Source: Paramecium tetraurelia
Taxonomy: Eukaryota; Ciliophora; Oligohymenophorea; Peniculida; Parameciidae
Assembly (NCBI RefSeq): GCF_000165425.1
Contig: NW_001798995.1
Location: 163,108 to 227,107, forward strand
Reading direction: 5' to 3'
DNA length: 64,000 bases
The position numbers and the translations under genes were made by a program. Under the pieces are notes generated by a model that was not told where the DNA came from, made no database searches, and saw nothing but the letters and a program-made list of their open reading frames with translations. Shown piece after piece: positions 1-14,765 of the stretch (position 1 is the first letter of the stretch; each line of letters begins with the position of its first letter).

Positions 1-514
1 TGCTGCCCATGGTCGAAGGATTGGTGGGTGCAAATCCAAATAATTTTAATTAAAGAAATTATTATTGTTCCTAATAAGATAGAATTAATCAATTAAAACA
101 TAATTTTACAATAGATGATTAAAGTCCTATGACGTATGTAAATTTTAGAAGCAAAATTAGTTCCTTTCCGATTGGAAACAAAATAATTAATGAGAATTTG
201 ATAAATATTGACAAATTAAAGAAGTAATATTTATGTATTATTTAGAATTTTGTAAAAATGTATTACTAATTCTAAATGTTAAGAGGTTCCAAGTGCATCT
301 TATTCAATATTCAAAGAATTTGTATTTTTGTTGTAAAAAGTAAGCGATTTAGAATATGAACCGGAAAATAAGTAATCCATATATATAAATTAGATAAATG
401 TATGTTAATTAACAGCTTAAAGAAATTGAAAATAAATTAAAAGGATATAAAACTCATAAATAGAAAAATGATTAGATGACAAATCAGTTATCAAAGTTAT
501 TGAGCGGATTATGA
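1..514 (+). CDS. C-terminal part of an unrecognised protein (5' end outside window)
   Basis: The frame is open from base 3 and ends at TGA 512-514. A 22-nt GT...TAG intron at 224-245 is needed to stay open: without it the frame meets a TGA, with it a lysine/glutamine-rich tail follows (ending LSKLLSGL). TAA and TAG occur inside and are read as glutamine. The product is basic and hydrophilic at its C-terminus with no motif I recognise. The start lies upstream of the window. It could be the tail of a nuclear or cytoskeletal protein, but that is a guess from composition only. Confidence 0.6.
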
Positions 515-1011
515 ACAATTATTTATAATCTTGATACATTTAATATAATTATTATAATTTATTCTAATTGGATCATGCTCATCGTGAAAATGTCCAAACA
601 GATCAATATGATAATTTCTTTAAAAAATGTTTGGTACAAATGGAAAGTAGTTTTTTTTAATGATTTTTTTAAATATAGAATGAAAATAAAAAATATTCCA
701 TATAATCAACCCATTAACTCTTCAACATCATCTACTAAGTCTTACATGTCTATTACAATCTTATTAATTATTGATTCTAATTTCATTAAATCATTAGAAA
801 GTTTATTATCTTCAAGTTTACATATTAATGTTAAATATTACTTATACATATTTTCAAATTGTTTTCTCATTTAAATCAGTTTATTTTGAAATGAAAATCT
901 CATTTATTTTAATTTCTATTGAGTTATAGATTATGAAGTATCTGAAAGTTACTTTGATTGCATTTAAGTGATTTCACTGATGGCCATATCTCTTTTCCCT
1001 TTCAAGACTTA
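515..1011. other. AT-rich stretch without a resolved gene
   Basis: Short frames exist on the plus strand around 575-890 (one starts MLIVKM), but none is long for a code in which only TGA stops translation, and none shows a protein motif. A possible 32-nt intron-like stretch at 647-678 does not join two open frames. I see no RNA gene or repeat here. It may hold only the 3' flanks of its neighbours. Confidence 0.4.
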
Positions 1012-2011
1012 ATCAAATCATTTTACTGCTATTATTATTGCTTTTCAATTAAAATTTAGTTATTAAGTGCCTTAATTTCTTCTTCTTTTTTTAATATAAT
1101 TTTCTTGAGATCTTAGATTTCTTCGTTGCATTTAGTATTTTCTAGTTGTATTTATAATTCTATTGTTTTCTGCTAATCCAATGATTATAATTAGTTAATT
1201 AATTTATTGTTTCTTTAATAAGTAAATTGATTTATTATTATTTAGATTCAATCTCTTATCTACTTTTTGATTATTAATCGGCTAATTATTGTAATAGAGT
1301 TAAAATTAATAGAAATGCCATGCCATATTATAATTTCTATTAATTTATCTATTTTCTAAGCTCTGCTTATCAATTTCTTAGGCTTATAAATTTATTTTAT
1401 GAAGTTATTTCTTATTTAATTAAATATATTCTTGAATTTCTTTTTGTAATGCATCTATTCTTTATTTATATTGTTCATCATTACTTTTATCAAGATCAAT
1501 AAATGCAGCATTAATTTCTGACAATTCCTTATCATCTATCTAATTGTTATTCCAATTTATTTATGCCTAAACAGTTTATAATTCTTTTTTGATTAATCTA
1601 ATTCGCATTCAATAATCTCCTTCTTTCTTAATTCATTGTTAGCATCAGCCTACATTTCTATCATTGCTTGTTCTAATTCTTTACAATGATTCTCTTTTTC
1701 TTACAATTCTTAGGCCATTCTCTTCTCTCTTTTTCAAGCATTTCAAATTTACTAAACATGGGCAAGAATGATTAACAAACATCGTCATATCCTCTTTAAA
1801 GTCTATTTATATAATCTTCCATTTAATGAAGAATATTTGAATAATCCTCAATAGAGTATTACCATAAATTTTCTCTTGGAATATTATAATTCTTATAAGC
1901 CAATTAGTCAAAAGTAGGAAAGGATTCATTTTATTGTTATTTATGTTATTATTCTTTGGTCATGACCTTTTGTGCTGTTAATTTTGCATTTTCAATTAAA
2001 TTTTTTATCAT
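1012..2011 (-). CDS. coiled-coil protein, frame disturbed twice
   Basis: Read on the minus strand from ATG 2009-2011 (MIKNLIENAK) to TGA 1012-1014. The product is rich in Lys, Glu, Gln and Asn with heptad-like stretches such as LQKEIQEYIQLNKK and NEEIQDLKKIILKKEEE, so a long coiled coil is likely. One intron of about 32 nt near 1690 fits. Two further frame changes, near 1540-1600 in a run of six T on the plus strand and near 1240-1350, are opposite in sign and have no GT...AG intron that would explain them. They look like single-base assembly errors or real damage. The first ATG is only 7 bases from the ATG of the divergent RabGAP gene, so translation may start at a later Met (1962-1964). Confidence 0.5.
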
Positions 2012-2018
2012 AATTTTT

Positions 2019-3051
2019 ATGAATCGATTTTAGAAATGGGAATTTTGTTTAGGGTACTGAATAACAAGTGATAATTTATTTTAGCATATATCAGAATAGT
2101 GCAGATATCAATTAATAGAGATAAAAGAAATTTGATGAATATTCTAAATTGAAGATGAATGCAAAAACGACAGATGATGATAAAAATGAAATTATGAAAG
2201 ATATTAATAGAACCTATTAGGAGATGGGATTGTTTCACTTAGAATCAAACAAAAACATTATGTGTAATGTGTTATTGTTGTGGTGCAGCCATAGTTTGTC
2301 ATATCGACAGGGTATGTAAGCATTTAAATGATAGGTATGAATGAGATAGTGGGAGTGATATTTTTTACATACGTCCAATCTTTTTCGGACTGCCAAGAGT
2401 AGAATCCAACTAAAATCGAGAATGATATCTATTGGGTATTTAAGACGATTATGGATGATGGAGATCATAAACAAAATTTTAATTACTCTTCCCACATGCC
2501 TATAGATAGAATACCTCTGATTAGATACATAAAGGATTTGACAATGGAAAAACTCAAATACATTGATGAGCAATTATTTTAGATCTTTGAGTAGAATCAA
2601 ATTAGCACAGAGATATTTTTAATGAAATGGATCAAAGTATGTTATTTATCCTATAAATGTGTTTACTAGCCAGAGAATATGAGATTGAATAGATATAAGT
2701 AATTTGGGACAAGATGTTTGAGAAGTTCCAGACATCGAAATTGAAATTTTTGGATGCCATGATTTTAACAATGATGATATAATTGAAACCGTAATGTAAA
2801 AAATCAATATTAAATTAAAGTACTCAAGATTGAATTCATTAATAATTTTGAGGTTTTGTTGTTGTTCCAAAATTACCCAGCAAAGGAGAATTACTAATAG
2901 ATGATAGGATAGGCTGAAAAGATAGAAAGTAATATAATAGATATAATGTAATGTAGAATAATTAAGAGCGTTGGACGGGATATCATGGTTAGAGATTATC
3001 AAGAGATTCAATTTGGGTTACTCTTTATCTTTGTATTTTCAGAAGAATTGA
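2019..3051 (+). CDS. TBC-domain Rab GTPase-activating protein
   Basis: Stimulates GTP hydrolysis by Rab GTPases in membrane traffic. Five introns (31 nt at 2054-2084, 23 nt at 2312-2334, then about 20, 25 and 19 nt) leave exactly 305 codons. The TBC domain fills most of the 304 residues: the arginine-finger motif IMKDINRT, the glutamine-finger motif YRQGMNE, then CLLAREYE, VIWDKMF and a C-terminal FEVLLLFQNYP. Both catalytic fingers (Arg of NRT, Gln of RQG) are present, so it should be active. It is a minimal TBC protein with no extra domain. Its ATG is 7 bases from the ATG of the gene on the other strand. The Rab it acts on cannot be told from the sequence. Confidence 0.85.
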
Positions 3052-3140
3052 TCTATCTATTCATTAGAATTAATGGATATAAAATTCTCTTTATTTTTAT
3101 TTCTAATTTAAATCCTTACAAAAATATAAATTAATTTGAA

Positions 3141-4483
3141 TGGAAAAAGTATTGAGTTATGATTAGATCGTTTCACACTTTGTAGATTTTTGTCATAAAA
3201 ATCAAGACCAGGAAATCAGTCAGATAGAAGCAACTAAAATGTTAAACTAGATGAGTGTGTAAAATGGACATCAGGAATTCAATTATGAAATTGCTGTCGA
3301 ATTGTTTGAAAGAGTTGCTTCCTACAACACTTCTTTAACAATTTAAACCTTGGCTCATGTGATCTATGAAGCCAATGACATCATCATTAATAAATACAAC
3401 CAGGCAATGAATAGGGAAATGTATATGGAAGAATAAAAAGCATATCTCAAATAAATCAAGCCTTATAGCAATACAACCAATCTACATATTAGCTATGTGA
3501 GAATACAAGAAGCCTATGTACAAAGACCCTTCATCGTTGTTATAATAGGAGAATTTATACATGAAAGTGAAATACAAACAAAAAAGGAGGGATGGTTTGA
3601 ATGGACTCTGGATGTTCAAATTCCTGTGAAATCCCTTGTTGCAGATTTAAAAGTTGAATTATTAGAAGATCATAACATTATAGCAAGTTTACAATTGCCT
3701 TGTGAAGCCTTGCCTATGAATGAGATGAAGGAGGCTGAATTGCAAATGTAAAATGCTAATTGCCACACATTAATTTAATTGCAATGTATGCTGAGTGTTG
3801 GTAACAATTATAAGGAATTGATTGATGAAAAAATGCAGTTTCTTGAAAATCAAACATAATTTTGCTAAGAGGAATTGTTCCTCCTCCAATCTTAATTACA
3901 CGAATTAAGTAGACCCTTCTTCAGAGATGCTAATATCCAACCCAAATACACCAACTATTCTAATAAGTCACAATTGAACACTGAGATATTTCAGAACATA
4001 CCAAATAAGAACACCCTTTAGCCACCATCCTTGTAAGCGACTGCATTCAGAAACACTTCATCGGCCATGGGATTCAAAAAGATCGTAATCGAACCAGAAA
4101 GATAATTGTACTCCTACCCCATTATGGCTCGTATAGATCTATTGGCAACATTTATAGCAGTATTATCTAATTATGAGTTATAGGTTATTTCTATGATGAT
4201 TAATTTCATCACTCCTGATATCAGTGTGATTTACATCATGATTATAGTATTCTCAATAATGTTGAAACACAAACATACCTTAATTTATATTTTGATTGTA
4301 GTGAGTTTTGGAATCATAATTGAAATTTTTACTTTAAGCCATTTAGATCTGAGCGTATTTTCAATACTCCTAATAGTATTAAACATATTATTAAATATTG
4401 GATTGCTTGTCCTTACAGGTTTGCTCGTTATTGATGTTGAAAATGTGACTCTACTTAAATCCAAGCTTTTACTACCCTTATGA
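3141..4483 (+). CDS. C2-like protein with C-terminal membrane segments
   Basis: From about 3212 to TGA 4481-4483 the frame is open without interruption. The middle (LHISYVRIQ, PFIVVIIGEF, WFEWTLDV) resembles the beta strands of a C2 domain, a fold that binds membranes, often with calcium. The last 115 residues form three or four hydrophobic segments, as in C2 proteins anchored at their C-terminus. The 5' end is uncertain: ATG 3141 (MEKVL) joins only through an unusual 29-nt GTTATG...TAG intron (438 codons in all), and the alternative is ATG 3239 with no intron (414 residues). Fold assignment is inference from pattern; no calcium ligands were identified. Confidence 0.6.
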
Positions 4484-5027
4484 TTAATTAAATTTTTGTT
4501 TACACTAAAATTTTTAAATGATATTGCATATGAGCAAATAAAGCTAAAAATAAATATGATCTATAATTTAAAAAATATATAAATATCCCATGTTATTTTT
4601 AAGTGCTCTTAGTTTAAGTTAACACTACCAGCACTTGTTATTTATCTATCAAGTCTAATGAAGAAGAATTTGTTTAAAACAATTTAAAGAATTAAAAAAA
4701 ATAGATTTCATAAAAGATTTTTCACTATAAGAAATAAAATTCATTATTGATATCTAAAGACATCCAAAATCAAAGTTTAACTCTATGTTATAAATTAAAA
4801 ATATTAATTATTTATCTTAAATGATTGCTTATTTCTAAATCAACATTATAGAGATTATGGTGAATGTTTTGAGTAGAATTTTATCATTAAAAATTTATAT
4901 AATATAATAACTTTTGTTGATTTATGAGAGAGATAGTGAAAAGGAAAATGTTATTAATTAATTCTGAAAAATAGATATCGATTTTCGACTCGAAATTAAG
5001 TTTATTAAATATTAATCATATATTTGA
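4484..5027. other. intergenic region
   Basis: About 540 bases of AT-rich sequence between two plus-strand genes. I see no coding frame, RNA gene or repeat. The part just before 5028 presumably carries the promoter of the methyltransferase gene, but no motif stands out from the AT-rich background. Confidence 0.5.
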
Positions 5028-5991
5028 ATGGATAATTTAAACGACGAAGAAATTTTTAATGATCGTGAGCGTATTGAGCCATTTGTCAAGGCAATCACCA
5101 GGAATAAGCATTTATTTAAAGATAAAATTGTGTTGGATCTAAATGCAGGGATGGGATTGCTAAGTGTTTTGGCTTCATAATCTGGAGCAAAATAAGTTTT
5201 TGCCATGAAAGCCAATTGTTATGCTGCTGAGATTATGAAATAGAATAACATTAAAAATGTTACATTAAAGAAAGAAAGCATTAAAGATGTGGAATTAAAT
5301 TGCAAAGTAGATATCATAATTTCTGCTTGGATGGGTAACATGCTATTTTATGGGGGATGTATATAAGAGGTGATATAAGCAAGGGATAAATATTTAAATA
5401 AGGATGGATTCATTATGCCTGACAAAGGACAATTGTATCTATAATCAATTGAAGATAGCCAATATCGCAATTAGAAAATGAATTTTTGGTATTTTCAATT
5501 ATAAATTTTATTTAGGAATTCAGTCTATGGAGTCAATATGAAATGGATGAAACAGTGGGTTGCAAGAGAGCCACTTATTGAGAGCATAAAGGATGATTAA
5601 TTAAATAGTGATGAATAGTTAATTTATGAGGTCGATTTGCAGACTTGTAAATTGGAAGACCTCAGTTTTAGCAATTCATACTAAGTAAAGATCAAGAGAT
5701 AGGACTACGCAACTGGAGTCATTGTGTGGATGAAATACTCATTCACTTACACCCATTTGCCAATCCATGTTGTTATGGGTCCTACAAAGTCACCTTTTTG
5801 GAAACCTGTCATATTGTACTTTAGAGAAGAATTGCCTGTTAATAAAGGCGACAAATTGCAAGGTTTTCAGAATTGTTTATTATGAATTAGGTTCATTAGC
5901 TGTGAAATTTGAATCAGACGAACTCTTGCAAATTAAGTTATCTGTACATATGTAACAATATAATTATGTATCATATTTTAAGTTAAATTGA
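5028..5991 (+). CDS. PRMT-family protein, probably catalytically dead
   Basis: One 28-nt intron (5863-5890) leaves 312 codons. The order is that of protein arginine methyltransferases: RIEPFVKAI, then SAM-binding motif I VLDLNAGMGLLSVLA, then the double-E loop region SAWMGNMLFYGG, then the beta-barrel half ending GSLAVKFE. Key residues have changed. The usual SEWMGY...YES loop reads SAWMGN...YGG, so both catalytic glutamates are lost. The GxG core of motif I is altered (NAGMG for GxGTG), and the THW loop reads SPFWKP. Family membership is clear; loss of methyl transfer is inferred. It may work as a scaffold or partner of an active PRMT. Its stop lies 15 bases from the stop of the convergent gene. 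Confidence 0.82.
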
Positions 5992-6006
5992 GTAAGTAAA
6001 TATCAA

Positions 6007-8113
6007 TCATTATACTTTCATTCTTTTCACTATTTTTGCACTTTATTTATTTTAATTCACCAATCTAAAGGCCAACGGAGATGATCTTAATGAATTATAC
6101 AAAACAGTCTCTGTAATATTACGATTAACAGTTCTTCCTCTTACATCACATTCGGTATCTCTTCTTTTTGAACAAGATGAGTATGATTTCATTCTTTAAG
6201 CAGTGTATCTTGATTATAGACACTTTATTTCTTGAGTGTTCTATTGTGAATCACTTTGAGGTTGTTTTTGAATTTCTGCTGATCTGGTAAAGTAGGATAG
6301 CTATCTATTTAATTAATTGATGAGGAAAACTTTAATCTAGTCATTCTAATCTGCAGTAAAATAGGTTCTCAAACTGTTGATTGTGTCTAGAACACATTAC
6401 TTCAATTGTTTAGTCAATAGTTTTGTCTACATATAGTCTTAAGCACTAGCTTTCGAATCAAGAATGGGTATTACTAAAGATGAATCACATTTTTAATCAA
6501 GTTTTGATTCTAATTCTTAAATAAACTTTAACTTTTAATCTATATCTGTAAGCTTATCCTCCTTTATCTAAGGCTTATTATTAATTACTATTATCTATTA
6601 ATTTAATTGATCAAATTAAGTTCTGAATTTTTTCGATTCCTCTTATAATTAAATTATCATCTAATTGAAATATTCCATTCTAATGTTAGTTGTGTCTGAA
6701 ACCTGTATATTATTCTCTTGATATTTATTTACTTTTGGCAATTTTTATCTAATATCATCTATTTAGTTTTGCAATTCCTATATTCTAATATCTGATCTTT
6801 GATAAATTTTCTGGATCACATCAGAATTAATAAACGATCCCTCTCTTTAAAAATTCATCGACTTTCTATACATTCTTTGAGGAGATGGCTGGGTACTTTT
6901 CATTTCTTCTTAAGAAATTTCAACTCGTTTTGGACTTTCCCCATAGGTTACACTTTCGCCATCCTTTTGAATAAGTTAATGTTATAAATTTTCTATTTCT
7001 AATGTTTTTTGTTTGTTGAATTATTGAAATGAGACTTTTTATTCAAATATGGCCGCAGTTATAGATTCAAGTTTTTCATTTAGATATTCAGAATCTCTTT
7101 GTAAACTTGAGGTTTTTTACATTGCAATTTACAACTCTTCCTTCATGACAACCTTCTGGAATTTAGAATTAACAACGTTTAATTATGATTTTAAGTCATT
7201 TACTTTTTAATTCTCATCTTTGAGTTGTTCCTACATTAATTTATATTCTTCTGTTATTTCTTTTTACATCATTAATATTTTCTCCGATAAGATCTTACAT
7301 ATTTAGTTTACTCTATCTTCATATACTCTTTGATCATTTTTTGTAGCATACACTTTTAACTTAGTATTAGCTAGATCCTCAACCTTTTTATCAACTAATT
7401 CACTTAAGACTTACATCTATTTATCTTTGATGATTTAAATGTTATCCTAAGCAATCCCTAATTATTATTTAGAACACATTTCTCCTTACAATCGATCTAC
7501 TCTTTAATGAATTTAATTCTTGATATTATCTAATTCAATACTAGTTACAAAATCTCTCCTCATTAGATCTTAAGCTTTTGTCATTTCTGAATGATCAATT
7601 TTTGAAGCCAACAACTATTCAAATTAATCCAGCCTATTTTTATAGTTTTAAGTTAATCTATCATTTTACAAGAGAATACCAGTGTATTCTTTATATTTTT
7701 AATTCATTTCTTTCAAATTGAGTCTCATTTAATTGTTCATCTCTTTACTTTACTTAGCTTCCTCTAAAATACTTTGAAAATATATAATTAAATATGTACT
7801 TATGCATTTGATTGATGCAAGGTTGAATCTATTTAATCTCCACAGAGTGTCTGGTTAGGATTTCGTCATAATGAGAACTAAATTTTGATTGTTATTATTC
7901 AATTGAGCTCAATCTTTCTTAGACATTTAATTAAGAGTTTAGTATTTAGATCGTATCACCATTCAAATCGACTCTTGAATTATTTGTTATAAAAACTTCC
8001 AAAGCTGACAATTTTTATTACATCTTGGAAATTTGATTAATATGAGGTAGAAAAGTATTGCTCAGTTATTCTATAGATTCCTCTAGCTTGATAATTCGTA
8101 ATTGCTCATTCAT
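6007..8113 (-). CDS. 692-residue coiled-coil protein
   Basis: ATG at 8111-8113, one 28-nt intron at 7772-7799 and TGA at 6007-6009 leave exactly 693 codons. The N-terminus is MNEQLRIIKLEESIEQL. Most of the chain is Gln/Glu/Lys/Leu-rich with heptad periodicity (for example VQERLSSIEQQQS and LDNIKNQIHQRVDRLQGEM), interrupted by a Ser/Pro-rich segment (SPKRVEISQEEMKS) in the middle. The C-terminal 90 residues are basic and Ser/Arg-rich (SYSSCSKRRDTECDVRGR). No enzymatic domain is seen. Such proteins in ciliates are often cortical, ciliary or basal-body components, but nothing here proves that. It converges with the PRMT-like gene, 15 bases apart. Confidence 0.8.
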
Positions 8114-8688
8114 TAATATAATAAATGTAAATCAAAAATCAAAGTTAATACAATCTTGAATATATATACAAATGTGATTGGCCAAAAAGAGAATAGGATG
8201 TCTAGAGTATTCATATACGATTATGGTTAATTGCTGAGTTCCTCTTATTTTCCTGTTGTTTTGTTAAACTAAAAAAACTTGTATGTAATTAATTTTGTTG
8301 AAGTTCTCACTTTACCTTTACCTCTGATTGAATGAAATTTGATAAATTAGAGCTTAATAAAAAGTATTATCATCAAATTCATGATTTCAATGCTTTTTAT
8401 TTCATAATTCAATGTATAAAAATAATCAAATTAAATAAAATAATAACTTGTTTACATAAAACTTATCAACGTAGCATTAATTAAGTGTAAAATTTTTATG
8501 ATAAATAATCAATAATTATTAATAGTGTGTTAATTTTATCGAGGCAGTATAATTAAAGCAAAACTTTAGTAAAAAATATTAATTATTCAAAGTAAGAAAA
8601 ACTTGACAGAAAGGGAAGTCAAAATTATCAAATTATCCAAAGATAATAATTTATAATATATCATCAAACACGATATGATTTAGTAGAA
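8114..8688. other. intergenic region
   Basis: About 575 bases between the start of the coiled-coil gene and the stop of the ABC transporter, both on the minus strand. The sequence is AT-rich with no convincing frame. It should hold the coiled-coil gene's promoter and the transporter's 3' end. Confidence 0.5.
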
Positions 8689-13380
<4,692 letters not shown>

Positions 13381-13504
13381 ATTGGGATTTAATTGATATA
13401 TATATATATATACGAACAGTGTTGATTTTAAAATACAAAGTAGATAATTTACATTCCAGAATCAAAGTGAAATTTTAATTGATTTGAATTATTATACAAA
13501 ATAA

Positions 13505-14622
13505 TCATATTAACAAATCGTTAATGGTTTGGTTTCTAGCATCGAAATTATATTCTGATTGAATTCCATTTCTTTACATGTAAGGCAGATTGTATTTTAA
13601 ACATTCTTCATATTCTTGTTGAAGTTATTATAGATGAGGATTATTCATGAATTCAATGTCCTCTTCCTTTTTTATACTTGGATGATGTTCCATTTCATGT
13701 TGAGGATTCCAAAATTCTTATTGAATATTAGAATAATAATATTTCTATTATTCTAACATCATATAGTAATAAGGATCATGTGCTTCATAATTGGCGATGA
13801 CATTTGCCTCTTCTTTTAAAATATAGTATTAAATTTTACCTGCTTTTGGTAAGTCTGTTTGTGGATTCTTCTTTTTTCTGCCTGCTCTGCTCCTTTCAGC
13901 ACGAGGTAAACGTTTTCCGTTTTCTCCTCTCAAAGCGTATGGGTTAAACTTCTGATGATGACTTCTGCACTAACTTGGTGTTCTAGTACCAATTAGTTCA
14001 CTCATTTATTTGAATATTTTTGATGTCTTTTTCATCATTGAGGATGTCATTATATCCTCATATTGCTATAAAAAGGATATATAGGTCGAATGTTCATCGG
14101 TTGACCAATGACCAGTATTTATGTTTTCTTTCTTTGGCTTTTTAATTTGAGAATGTTGTCCTTTCTCTTTTTATGTCTATTAAGAACCTTCCTGGGAACC
14201 TTAGCCATCTTGATGGGGATTGGAAACAATGTCAGATTGAAGTTTAGGCAATGGGCTGCCTTGTGTGTAATGAAACACTGGATATGGTTGTTTAATACTA
14301 GGGTGAGAATGAATTATTGTACATTTAATCTGGTTGGATGATTATTTGTTGTTGATCCTCAACGAACTATTTGTCGGATTCCAATGTCTTAGGTAAAAGC
14401 CCCTTGGAATCGTTATTCCTTTTCAATGAAATTAAATTCAATTACTTATGTTTTTTATTTTTTTTATTTTTTATTTGGCTTGGAATCTCGTGTTCTTGTA
14501 CGAACTCAAATTAATAAGGAGGAAATGTTTGTGGATAAAAATTCTATTGAAATAAGTTGAACTCATTATAATTTGAAGCCTGGCTCAATTCTGAATATTA
14601 GATTATTATCATACTTGCTTGT
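13505..14622 (-). CDS. SHAQKF-type single-repeat Myb-like protein
   Basis: A DNA-binding protein with one Myb/SANT repeat in the middle: HWSTDEHSTYISFL (helix 1), then a Lys-rich stretch, then ELIGTRTPSQCRSHHQKF, which matches the SHAQKF/SHLQKY recognition-helix type known from plant and protist Myb factors. The N-terminal half is low in complexity (KNKKNKKHKQ, QQTQKEKG) and the C-terminal part is acidic and Gln/Tyr-rich, as in an activation region. A 25-nt intron at 14298-14322 is required; a 27-nt one in the tail is likely. The start (MIIIQYSELSQ) is the first Met in frame. My exon model is one base off a multiple of three, so one more splice junction is probably missed. Confidence 0.72.
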
Positions 14623-14765
14623 TCAATATCCCCTTAGAATTACACTTGTGCTTCATTCACATAAGGGAAGTAATTTTGATATTGCTGAACGTTCATCATA
14701 TATATTTAGAAAATATTTGTTTTACAATTTTTAATTAATATTAATCCAATAACATACTTAATTTC

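Noticed and set aside
1-60. Possible scaffold end at a telomere
   Set aside because: No CCCCAA/CCCAAA repeats are present at either end, and coding sequence runs off the left edge.
2581-2830. Two apparent frameshifts in the RabGAP gene
   Set aside because: A 20-nt and a 25-nt intron restore the frame and the TBC motifs, and the total becomes exactly 305 codons.
13398-13413. (TA)n run as a functional repeat
   Set aside because: Short, in a promoter region of AT-rich DNA; no sign of more than chance.
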